A stretch of 13,280 bases of DNA, from assembly GCA_902489675.1 (NCBI GenBank), contig CABUAP010000021.1, positions 1 to 13,280 on the forward strand. Direction: 5' to 3'. Source of the stretch: an uncultured Azospirillum sp. GTDB lineage: Bacteria; Pseudomonadota; Alphaproteobacteria; RF32; CAG-239. The stretch's first letter is position 1; each line of letters starts with the position of its first letter. Below are positions 5,778 to 11,963 of this stretch, piece after piece. The translations under genes and the position numbers were made by a program. The notes beneath the pieces were generated by a model. It did not search any database. It was not told where the DNA came from and was given only the letters and a program-made list of their open reading frames with translations.

Positions 5778-7162
5778 CAGATACGCTCCCCGTTTGTTTT
5801 TTTCAGGCAGATTTTGCCGGCGGCGGCCAGTTTTGACGCTTGCTCAATAATTTCATTTTGGGCGGCTTCGACATCTTTCAGCTTAACCGGTCCGAGTGTT
5901 GTCATTTCTTTTTGTACAAAAGCAACGGCATCGGGCGACATATTGGCAAAGAAATGTTGTTTCAGCTTTTCCGAAGCGCCGCGAAGAGCCACCGCCAGCC
6001 GTTCAGCTTCCACCTCATCAAACAGTCGGCGGATATCTTTGTTGCCGACAATGCTGAAATCTTCAAAATTAAACATCGTTGCCCGCAAGTGTCCGGCCAA
6101 AACCGGATTGTCTGTTTCCAGCGCTCCCAAAAGTTCCTGGCGGCGGTTCCCGGCGGCGGCAAACAGTTGGAAAGCGCGTTCACGGCCGTTTTGAACGGGA
6201 TGAGCAAAATCACGCGATAATGTTTTTTCAATTTCTTCTGCTATTTCCGGTGCTGTCGGTACGGCGGTTGCCATGGCTGCCAGTGTTTCGGCGGCAAAAT
6301 CAAGAGGAAGCATTGCAAGCACGGCCGCCGCTGTTTGCTGATTCAGGCGCAACAAAACATAAGCCGCCGCTGCCGGACATTCTTTGGTAAGATAGCCGGC
6401 AAGGGTTTCCGCGTCGGTATTTTCAAGTTTTTTCCAAACGACCTCAGGGCTTTTGGGAGTAACATCATTTGTTTTCGATTCGCGGCGGCGATATCTCAGC
6501 CATAAAAAGACCACCAGCGCGCAGCTGCCTGCTAACAAAGCAAGTTCGAACTGTTCGGCTGCATTGGTTTTGCCGTTAGCAAAAGAGATATTTTCAATTT
6601 GCAGACTGTCGCCCCGCCGCGGTTCAAAGCCGATAACCGGTGCGATAATTGAGGCCAGCCGCGCCAGTTCGCCGCGGCCGAGTTCCCGGCACGAGCCGTC
6701 GTTGCAAAAACTGTCCACCAGCACCAATGCTGACAGGCGTTTAATTCTTCCGCCGTTCTTAATCACGCTGCGGCTGTATTTGTTGATTTCGTATTCCGCT
6801 TCGCTGGCAAAATTGGCCGCTGCGGTATAAGAACGCAGCACCTGTCCGTCGGGATCAAAAATTTCCTCACTTGAACGAACGGTATCATAATCAATTTCAA
6901 GCCGTACCTCGGCTTGTATCCGTCTTTCGCCGATCAGCGGTTTAAGGATATTGACAATACGTTGGGCAAGATATGCCTCTTCGCTTCTGCGGACGGCTTC
7001 GCGGTTGGTTTGGATCGGAGCGGGAATTGTTTCGCGGCTAGTTGTTGGGCGCGGGTATTGAAGAGCCAGCAAAGTCCACACCACTGCCAACCCGACGGCA
7101 AAACCCGCGGCTGCCGCTATCAGTCCCCGACAAAACGGGCAATATGTTTCCGATCGTTTCAA
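5777..7162 (-). CDS. fliF-fliG: FliF-FliG fusion (minimal MS-ring/rotor protein)
   Basis: One intact 461-residue frame joining two flagellar proteins. The FliF part has TM1 at about 13-34 and an RBM3-like domain at about 60-194. Its recognisable blocks are IVNILKPLIGERRIQAEVRL, SSEEIFDPDGQVLRSY, YEINKYSRSVIKNGG and RLSALVLVD. TM2 lies at about 204-223, then a basic RYRRR. The FliG part has the middle domain (about 242-320), MFNFEDF (363-369) and the C-terminal torque domain (EVEAERLAVALRGASEKL to LGPVKLKDVEAAQNEI). FliF RBM1 and RBM2, the FliF FliG-binding tail and the FliG N-domain are not visible. Separate FliF plus FliG usually total near 900 residues. The start is TTG at 7162, with AGG 8 nt upstream; upstream in frame there is no other start before a stop at 7216-7214. 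No frameshift or repeat marks the junction. Confidence 0.9.
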   Translation of the reverse strand: MKRSETYCPFCRGLIAAAAGFAVGLAVVWTLLALQYPRPTTSRETIPAPIQTNREAVRRSEEAYLAQRIVNILKPLIGERRIQAEVRLEIDYDTVRSSEEIFDPDGQVLRSYTAAANFASEAEYEINKYSRSVIKNGGRIKRLSALVLVDSFCNDGSCRELGRGELARLASIIAPVIGFEPRRGDSLQIENISFANGKTNAAEQFELALLAGSCALVVFLWLRYRRRESKTNDVTPKSPEVVWKKLENTDAETLAGYLTKECPAAAAYVLLRLNQQTAAAVLAMLPLDFAAETLAAMATAVPTAPEIAEEIEKTLSRDFAHPVQNGRERAFQLFAAAGNRRQELLGALETDNPVLAGHLRATMFNFEDFSIVGNKDIRRLFDEVEAERLAVALRGASEKLKQHFFANMSPDAVAFVQKEMTTLGPVKLKDVEAAQNEIIEQASKLAAAGKICLKKTNGERI

Positions 7163-7192
7163 CTTTTTTACCTGACTTTCAAATAAATTCTT

Positions 7193-7198
7193 ATTATA
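7193..7198 (-). promoter_or_regulatory. Possible -10 box for the flagellar cluster
   Basis: A perfect TATAAT lies on the - strand at 7198-7193, within the 12-bp palindrome TTATTATAATAA (7202-7191), 31 nt before the TTG start. No good -35 stands at 16-18 nt (the sequence there is near TCGGGT), so it may need an activator or be chance in an AT-rich gap. The 77-nt spacer after the hydrolase gene leaves room for a promoter here. Confidence 0.35.
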
Positions 7199-7239
7199 AT
7201 AAAATAACCGTTTCTACCCGATTGTTAAAAGCAAATTTG

Positions 7240-7983
7240 TCAGATATTCACAATCTTTGCCAGCGAATTTTCCAATTCCTCGGCCGCATCCTCGTCATTC
7301 AGGCGGTGGTTGGAAGTTTTCAGCAGCTTAATCTCTACTTGGTCTGAAGCAATTGCCGCGGCAAAATCCGGTACAAACTGCCACGGCAGACTGGCGTCTT
7401 CCATCCCCTGAATCAAATGCACCGGGCAGCGGATCGGCCAGCTGTTTTTACCTTCGGGCAGACATTCTGCCATGGCGGTATCAATAAAACGCTGCGTAAT
7501 GGTATAGGCAAAATCTTTGTTGCCGAAAATAAATTTGCCCTTTTCCCGCAAATCTGCTTCTTGTTCCGGGGTGACCAGCTTGGCGAAATATTTTACAAAA
7601 TTCGGTGCGGCCGCCATCCCGATCACGCCTTTGATGCGTTCCGGCCGTTCAATTGCAGCCAATAGCGACAGCCAGCCGCCCATCGATGAGCCGACACAGA
7701 CAATATCGCCTGTAATTGCTTCGTCAATTGCCTCAAGCATTTGTTCTTTCCAAATTTTGAAATCGGCATTTTCCAGATTGTCCCGATCCGAACCGTGGCC
7801 GGCATAATCAAAACGAAACAAACCAACGCCGTGCGCCAAGCAAAAAGCCTTAACCGTTTCCGGTTTTTTCCCCCAGCAGTCGGAACAGAAACCGTGCAGA
7901 TAAAGCACGGTCGGCTGTCCGTTTTTCGGTAAAATATGTTCAAAATCTGTTGCAAAGGCAGATTTAAAAGTGTACTTTGGCAT
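7240..7983 (-). CDS. Alpha/beta hydrolase, ABHD10-like serine esterase/thioesterase
   Basis: A 247-residue alpha/beta-fold hydrolase of the compact ABHD10-like group common in alphaproteobacteria. An oxyanion-hole HGF follows strand 3 (VLYLHGF, 27-32). The nucleophile elbow is GSSMGG (98-103, Ser100). The probable acid is Asp197 in GMEDASLP and the catalytic His is His226 in SNHRL. RFDYAGHGSD (57-66) is also typical. Relatives hydrolyse carboxyl esters or thioesters; the substrate here is unknown and no signal peptide is seen, so it is probably cytosolic. The frame stays open far upstream, but that part runs antisense to the glycosyltransferase gene. ATG 7983 gives a protein beginning just before the fold; ATG 7998 is an alternative. 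It is divergent from the glycosyltransferase with about 54 nt between starts. Confidence 0.88.
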   Translation of the reverse strand: MPKYTFKSAFATDFEHILPKNGQPTVLYLHGFCSDCWGKKPETVKAFCLAHGVGLFRFDYAGHGSDRDNLENADFKIWKEQMLEAIDEAITGDIVCVGSSMGGWLSLLAAIERPERIKGVIGMAAAPNFVKYFAKLVTPEQEADLREKGKFIFGNKDFAYTITQRFIDTAMAECLPEGKNSWPIRCPVHLIQGMEDASLPWQFVPDFAAAIASDQVEIKLLKTSNHRLNDEDAAEELENSLAKIVNI

Positions 7984-8037
7984 CAATTGACAACCCATAA
8001 TAAAATTACAAAAACTGTGAAGGATTATATTAAGAAA

Positions 8038-9192
8038 ATGTCTAAAGGTAAAGAACAAAAACCGGTTATTCTGCAAGTGCTGCCGGAACTTGATCACGGC
8101 GGGGTGGAAGTCGGAACGGTGCAGATTGCCGCCGCTTTGGAAGAACATGGCATAAAAAATTTTGTGGCTTCTGCCGGCGGCCGTATGGTTTATGATTTGG
8201 AAAAAATTAAAGTGCCGCATTTTACCTTGCCGCTTAAAACCAAAAACCCGATCAAACTTTACCTCAATTCGCTGAAATTGGAAAAAATTATCAAAGAAAA
8301 CGGCATCAATATCGTTCATGCTCGCTCCCGCGCTCCGGCTTGGAGTGCCTATTGGGCGGCTAAACGCGCCGGCGTCAAATTTATGACCACGTTTCACGGC
8401 ACTTACGGATTGGGGCCGAAAGGCATCAAAAAATTCTACAACCGGGTGATGACTTACGGGCAGCTGATTATCGCCATCTCCAATCATATCAAAAAACATA
8501 TGATGGAAAATTATCAGGTTGATGAGAATAAAATCCGTCTTATCCACCGCTGTGTCGATACTGCCAAGTTTTCGCCGGCAGCCGTTAGTCAGGAACGGAT
8601 TATCCGTACTCTTCAGGAAAATAATATCCCCGAAGATCTGCCGATCATTTCGCTGATCGGGCGCGTTACCCGCTGGAAAGGACAGCATATGCTGTTGGAA
8701 GCTCTGGCCAAATTAAAAGACCGCGATTTTTTCTGTCTGATTGTCGGTTCCGATCAGGGACGCGTCAAATATACCGAAGAGCTGAAAGCGTTGGTTAAAC
8801 AATACGGCCTTGAAAGCAAAGTCAAATTTATCGGGCATAGCTTTGATATCCCCGCGCTGTTGATGGTTTCCGACATTGTGCTTTCCACCGCCATTGAGCC
8901 GGAAGCTTTCGGCCGTGCCGCCATCGAAGGGCAGGCGATGGGCAAAATCGTGATTGCTTCCAATATCGGCGGTTCGCTCGAAAATACCGTGGACGGTGTT
9001 ACCGGAAAACTTTATGAAAGCACCGATCCCAAAGCTTTGGCAGACGCAATCGACTGGGCGCTCAGTCTGCCGCTTGAGGAAAAGAAAAAAATTTCGGCCG
9101 CAGCGGTCAAAAATGTAAAAGATAATTTTACAAAGCAGATAATGTGTGATAAAACGATAGCGGTTTATAATGAACTGATCAATATGGATTAA
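8038..9192 (+). CDS. GT4-family glycosyltransferase (group 1)
   Basis: A 384-residue GT-B glycosyltransferase. The N-terminal domain opens with VILQVLPELDHGGVEVGT (10-27), whose GGVE loop is typical of the family. The C-terminal domain has LIGRVTRWKGQ (206-216) and the E-x7-E motif EPEAFGRAAIE (Glu289 and Glu297), which contacts the nucleotide-sugar donor. Such enzymes add sugars to lipopolysaccharide core, capsule or other glycoconjugates at the cytoplasmic face of the inner membrane. Donor and acceptor cannot be told from sequence. ATG 8038 is chosen because the family motif starts nine residues later. GTG 8017 is in frame and possible, and AAGGA at 8020-8024 is rather far from 8038. It precedes thrS by 30 nt and is probably co-transcribed with it. 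Confidence 0.88.
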   Translation: MSKGKEQKPVILQVLPELDHGGVEVGTVQIAAALEEHGIKNFVASAGGRMVYDLEKIKVPHFTLPLKTKNPIKLYLNSLKLEKIIKENGINIVHARSRAPAWSAYWAAKRAGVKFMTTFHGTYGLGPKGIKKFYNRVMTYGQLIIAISNHIKKHMMENYQVDENKIRLIHRCVDTAKFSPAAVSQERIIRTLQENNIPEDLPIISLIGRVTRWKGQHMLLEALAKLKDRDFFCLIVGSDQGRVKYTEELKALVKQYGLESKVKFIGHSFDIPALLMVSDIVLSTAIEPEAFGRAAIEGQAMGKIVIASNIGGSLENTVDGVTGKLYESTDPKALADAIDWALSLPLEEKKKISAAAVKNVKDNFTKQIMCDKTIAVYNELINMD

Positions 9193-9222
9193 AGAAAATA
9201 AATTTAACAAAAGGAAAAGATA

Positions 9223-11154
9223 ATGGTTGCTATTAAATTGCCGGATGGCAGTGTAATGAATTTTGACGGCGCCGTTTCCGGAATGGAAATTGCCGAAAAA
9301 ATCAGTGCCGGTTTAGCAAAAAACGCTTTAGCGGTGAAGGTTAACGACAAGTTGCAGGATATGGATGCAACAATCACCACCGATGCGACCGTAACCGTTA
9401 TCACCGCCAAAGATAAGGAAGGTCTTGCTATTCTCCGTCACTCCTGCTCGCACGTTATGGCCGAAGCGGTCAAAGAACTGTGGCCGGATGTTCAGGTCAC
9501 GATCGGCCCCTCAATCGAAAACGGTTTTTACTACGACTTTGCGCGCAAAGAACCTTTCACGACCGAAGATTTTGCCAAGATTGAGGCCAAAATGCACGAA
9601 ATCATCAAACGCGATGAGAAGGTCAGCCGCAAAGTGCTGCCGAGAAACGAAGCGATTGACTATTTCAAATCAATCGGCGAGCATTATAAAGTTGAACTGA
9701 TTGAAGATCTGCCGGAAGATGAAGTGATCTCGCTTTATTCTCAGGGCAATTTTACCGATCTTTGCCGCGGGCCTCACGTTCCCTCAACCGGCAAAATCGG
9801 CGATGCCTTTAAATTGACAAAGGTTGCCGGCGCATACTGGCGCGGCGATTCCAACCGCGAAATGCTGCAACGCATTTATGCCACGGCTTGGGCTAATAAA
9901 AAAGACTTGCAGGCATATCTGACGATGTTGGAAGAGGCGGAAAAACGTGACCATCGCAAGCTCGGCAAAGAGATGGATTTGTTCCATTTTGAGCCGGAAT
10001 ATGCGCCGGGTGCCGTTTTCTGGCATGATAAAGGTTTTAAGATTTATCGCAAGCTGATCGAATATATGCGCAACCGGCAGGAACATAACGGTTATATCGA
10101 AATTGCCACGCCGCGCATTATGGATCGTGTTTTGTGGGAAACTTCCGGACACTGGGACAAATACGGCGCCCATAACTATTCCGGCAAAACCGAAGACGGC
10201 AAGATGTTTTGCGTTAAACCGATGAACTGCCCGGGCGGCTTGTTGGTCTATAAACAGGGAATTAAATCATACCGCGATTTGCCGCTGCGTGTGGCCGAAT
10301 TCGGGATGGTTAACCGCTACGAGGCCTCCGGCTCACTGATGGGACTGATGCGTGTGCGCGAATTTACGCAGGATGATGCCCATATTTTCTGCACGCCGGA
10401 ACAAATGGAAGAAGAATGCATCACCACTTTGAAACTGATTTTGGATATTTATAAAGACTTCGGCTTTGACAATGTCAAAATTTATCTCTCAACCCGTCCG
10501 GACAGCATCTATCGGATCGGTTCGGATGAAATTTGGGATTTGTGCGAAAATGCGCTGTCCAATGCGCTGACTTCGCACGGCTACAAGTTTGAAATCAACG
10601 AAGGCGAGGGCGCTTTCTATGGTCCGAAACTGGAGTTTATCCTGAAAGACGCCATCGGCCGCGAATGGCAATGCGGTACCATTCAGGTGGATATGAACCT
10701 GCCGCAGCGTTTTGATATCTCCTATATCGGCGAAGACGGCGAAAAACATCAGCCGGTTATGCTGCATCGCGCGCTGTTCGGTTCAATTGAACGTTTTCTT
10801 GGTATCTTGATCGAAAACCATGCCGGCAAGCTGCCGTTGTGGTTGTCTCCGGAACAAGTTGTGGTTGCACCGATTGTCAGCGAATTTGACGGCTATGCCG
10901 AAGAAGTTGCAGAGCGCTTGCGCAAAGCCGGCCTTTATGCCAAAACCGATTTGCGTAATGAAAAGATTAACTATAAAATCCGCGAACATTCGGTTGCCAA
11001 AATCCCGGTCATCGCTGTTGTCGGTGCCAAAGAAAAAGAAAACGGTACGGTAACGGTACGCCGCCTTGGCTCTGAAAAACAGGAAGTGATGAAACTGGAT
11101 GATTTCATTAACGCACTGAGTGCCGAAGCGCAAATGCCGCACTTGCACGAGTAA
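9223..11154 (+). CDS. thrS: Threonyl-tRNA synthetase
   Basis: Class II synthetase of 643 residues, close to the E. coli length, charging tRNA-Thr in the cytoplasm. The order is normal: TGS domain (1-62), editing domain with the HxxxH pair His73/His77 and Cys181/His185, catalytic core and anticodon-binding domain. The zinc ligands of the active site are present: Cys336 (MNCPGG), His387 (DDAHIF) and His515 (MLHRALFGS). Motif 2 reads RYEASGSLMGLMR (365-377), where the common bacterial form is RNEPSGxLHGLMR. The Pro-to-Ala and His-to-Met changes are notable but probably lineage-specific, as every catalytic landmark around them is intact. AAGGA at 9211-9215 lies 7 nt before the ATG. A strong terminator follows the stop. 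Confidence 0.97.
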   Translation: MVAIKLPDGSVMNFDGAVSGMEIAEKISAGLAKNALAVKVNDKLQDMDATITTDATVTVITAKDKEGLAILRHSCSHVMAEAVKELWPDVQVTIGPSIENGFYYDFARKEPFTTEDFAKIEAKMHEIIKRDEKVSRKVLPRNEAIDYFKSIGEHYKVELIEDLPEDEVISLYSQGNFTDLCRGPHVPSTGKIGDAFKLTKVAGAYWRGDSNREMLQRIYATAWANKKDLQAYLTMLEEAEKRDHRKLGKEMDLFHFEPEYAPGAVFWHDKGFKIYRKLIEYMRNRQEHNGYIEIATPRIMDRVLWETSGHWDKYGAHNYSGKTEDGKMFCVKPMNCPGGLLVYKQGIKSYRDLPLRVAEFGMVNRYEASGSLMGLMRVREFTQDDAHIFCTPEQMEEECITTLKLILDIYKDFGFDNVKIYLSTRPDSIYRIGSDEIWDLCENALSNALTSHGYKFEINEGEGAFYGPKLEFILKDAIGREWQCGTIQVDMNLPQRFDISYIGEDGEKHQPVMLHRALFGSIERFLGILIENHAGKLPLWLSPEQVVVAPIVSEFDGYAEEVAERLRKAGLYAKTDLRNEKINYKIREHSVAKIPVIAVVGAKEKENGTVTVRRLGSEKQEVMKLDDFINALSAEAQMPHLHE

Positions 11155-11176
11155 CCAATAGCAGGCTTTTGCTGCG

Positions 11177-11209
11177 AAAACCCGTCGGTAACCCCGGCGG
11201 GTTTTTTTG
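11177..11209 (+). terminator. Intrinsic terminator of thrS
   Basis: An 8-bp stem, CCCGTCGG (11181-11188) with CCGGCGGG (11194-11201, one T-G pair), closes a 5-nt loop. It is flanked by AAAA on the left and a seven-T run on the right. It begins about 25 nt after the thrS stop. Confidence 0.92.
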
Positions 11210-11261
11210 TATTGATAGAAAATAAATAAGCAAAACAGGGGAAACGGGCAAAAGAAAGAGC

Positions 11262-11290
11262 TTGCCAATCCGCAGCAAAGTCTTTAATAT
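11262..11290 (+). promoter_or_regulatory. Sigma-70-like promoter of the structured RNA
   Basis: TTGCCA (11262-11267, one mismatch to TTGACA) is separated by exactly 17 nt from TAATAT (11285-11290, four of six matches to TATAAT; TTTAAT overlaps it at 11283-11288). Transcription would start near 11297-11298, where the first hairpin of the RNA begins. This agreement of promoter and structure supports both calls. Confidence 0.55.
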
Positions 11291-11297
11291 CAATTTT

Positions 11298-11470
11298 GCA
11301 TCCGGGAAGCCGGGTGCGGAGTGTAACGGCTCCTTATCACAGAAAAAAGAACGACTCCTATAAAGAGGGAGCCGGGGATATAAGGCTATAAGCGCGAATA
11401 ACCCGGACTGTTCTGTGATCAGTTGTGAACTCCCTCACCTTGAATTTCTCAAGGTGAGTTTTGTTTTTTT
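11298..11470 (+). ncRNA. Structured RNA of unknown class (leader attenuator or sRNA)
   Basis: This fills most of the 344-nt gap between thrS and the XRE gene. The first hairpin pairs GCATCCGG (11298-11305) with CCGGGTGC (11310-11317). A closing helix pairs GGAGT (11318-11322) with ACTCC (11429-11433), and inside it ATCACAGAA (11336-11344) pairs perfectly with TTCTGTGAT (11411-11419). Two internal helices exclude each other because both need C11372-C11373: GGCTCC (11328-11333)/GGAGCC (11368-11373), and CCGGG (11372-11376)/CCCGG (11402-11406). The element ends in a strong terminator abutting the closing helix. I do not recognise it as SRP RNA, tmRNA, RNase P or a common riboswitch; 6S-like RNA cannot be excluded. 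Nothing notable is seen at 11211-11261. Confidence 0.6.
11434..11470 (+). terminator. Intrinsic terminator upstream of the XRE gene
   Basis: A perfect 10-bp stem, CTCACCTTGA (11434-11443) with TCAAGGTGAG (11449-11458), around a 5-nt loop, is followed by TTTTGTTTTTTT (11459-11470). The T run ends only about 14 nt before the TAAGGAG of the next gene. It is either the end of an sRNA or an attenuator for that gene. Confidence 0.92.
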
Positions 11471-11498
11471 ACAATAAACAAAATAAGGAGTTACAAAC

Positions 11499-11885
11499 AT
11501 GAATCTAGGTAAAAAATCAAGAACGAACATTATGCGCCAAATTGGCCGCAAGCTGGGAGACTATCGGCGCAGCCACAACCTTTGTCTGGCACACGTTGCC
11601 AAACAGAGCGGTGTGCCGTGGCAGATGATAGATGCGCTGGAAAGAGGCAACAACACTCAGTGGAAAGCTTATTCCCTACTGCTTGAGTTCTACGGCAAGA
11701 GCATTTCCATTGAGCTGGTTGAGCGTTCGGGCAGCGGAAAAAGCCAGCCGATAGACGAAAGCGTTAAGGCTAAATATCGCCGGCTTGAGCCGGTTGTTCA
11801 CAACCGGTTAAACGAACAGCTTGGCGAAGATGAGAGCCAAAACCAACTGATGGCAGATTTTGACTTATTGGCAGAAAGCAAGTAA
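11499..11885 (+). CDS. Small XRE-type helix-turn-helix regulator
   Basis: A 128-residue protein. Residues about 14-72 look like a Cro/C1-type HTH: IGRKLGDYRRSHNLCLAHVAKQSGV, then the recognition-helix region PWQMIDALERGNN and LLLEFYGKSISIELVE. The rest is a polar, charged tail (about 78-128) without a recognisable domain. It probably binds DNA as a dimer; target and ligand are unknown. TAAGGAG at 11484-11490 lies 8 nt before the ATG. It has little space for a promoter of its own and sits directly after the structured RNA and terminator, so its transcript probably includes that leader. A TACAAT at 11470-11475 could serve as a -10 box but lacks a matching -35. No toxin, integrase or phage gene stands beside it. 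Confidence 0.8.
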   Translation: MNLGKKSRTNIMRQIGRKLGDYRRSHNLCLAHVAKQSGVPWQMIDALERGNNTQWKAYSLLLEFYGKSISIELVERSGSGKSQPIDESVKAKYRRLEPVVHNRLNEQLGEDESQNQLMADFDLLAESK

Positions 11886-11911
11886 ACTCTGCTGTTTCAG
11901 AATCTTTATAA

Positions 11912-11953
11912 ATCAAAGAACCGCTCCGTTTTAAAACGGAGCGGTTCTTTGAT
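11912..11953. terminator. Bidirectional terminator: 42-bp perfect palindrome
   Basis: The 21 bases at 11912-11932 are exactly the reverse complement of 11933-11953, with no spacer. The GC-rich stem ACCGCTCCG with AAAGA on one side and TTCTTT on the other reads the same on both strands. The XRE gene (+) ends 26 nt before it and the exported-protein gene (-) ends 10 nt after it, so it can stop transcription from both convergent genes. Confidence 0.88.
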
Positions 11954-11963
11954 ACATTCTTAC

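Noticed and set aside
5777..7162. Fusion as a pseudogene or sequencing artefact
   Set aside because: Both halves are in one intact frame, conserved motifs are kept to the end, the downstream genes are precisely coupled, and the join replaces a complete interface rather than cutting a domain at random.
7221..7230. CtrA-type site (TTAA-N7-TTAA) before the flagellar cluster
   Set aside because: Only one TTAA half-site is present; the second half is missing. The TTAACC at 11-16 before ampG is likewise a lone half-site.
7987..7992. TTGACA as a -35 box for the glycosyltransferase
   Set aside because: No acceptable -10 box lies at 16-18 nt.
7936..8037. Upstream extension of the glycosyltransferase
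   Set aside because: It overlaps the divergent hydrolase start, has no family similarity and no ribosome binding site before 7936.
7984..8688. N-terminal extension of the hydrolase of about 235 codons
   Set aside because: This open stretch runs antisense to the glycosyltransferase gene, has no domain, and the hydrolase fold starts just after ATG 7983.
11298..11470. SRP RNA, tmRNA, RNase P or a common riboswitch
   Set aside because: None of the conserved words of these RNAs that I know is visible; it is left as unknown class, with 6S-like RNA still possible.
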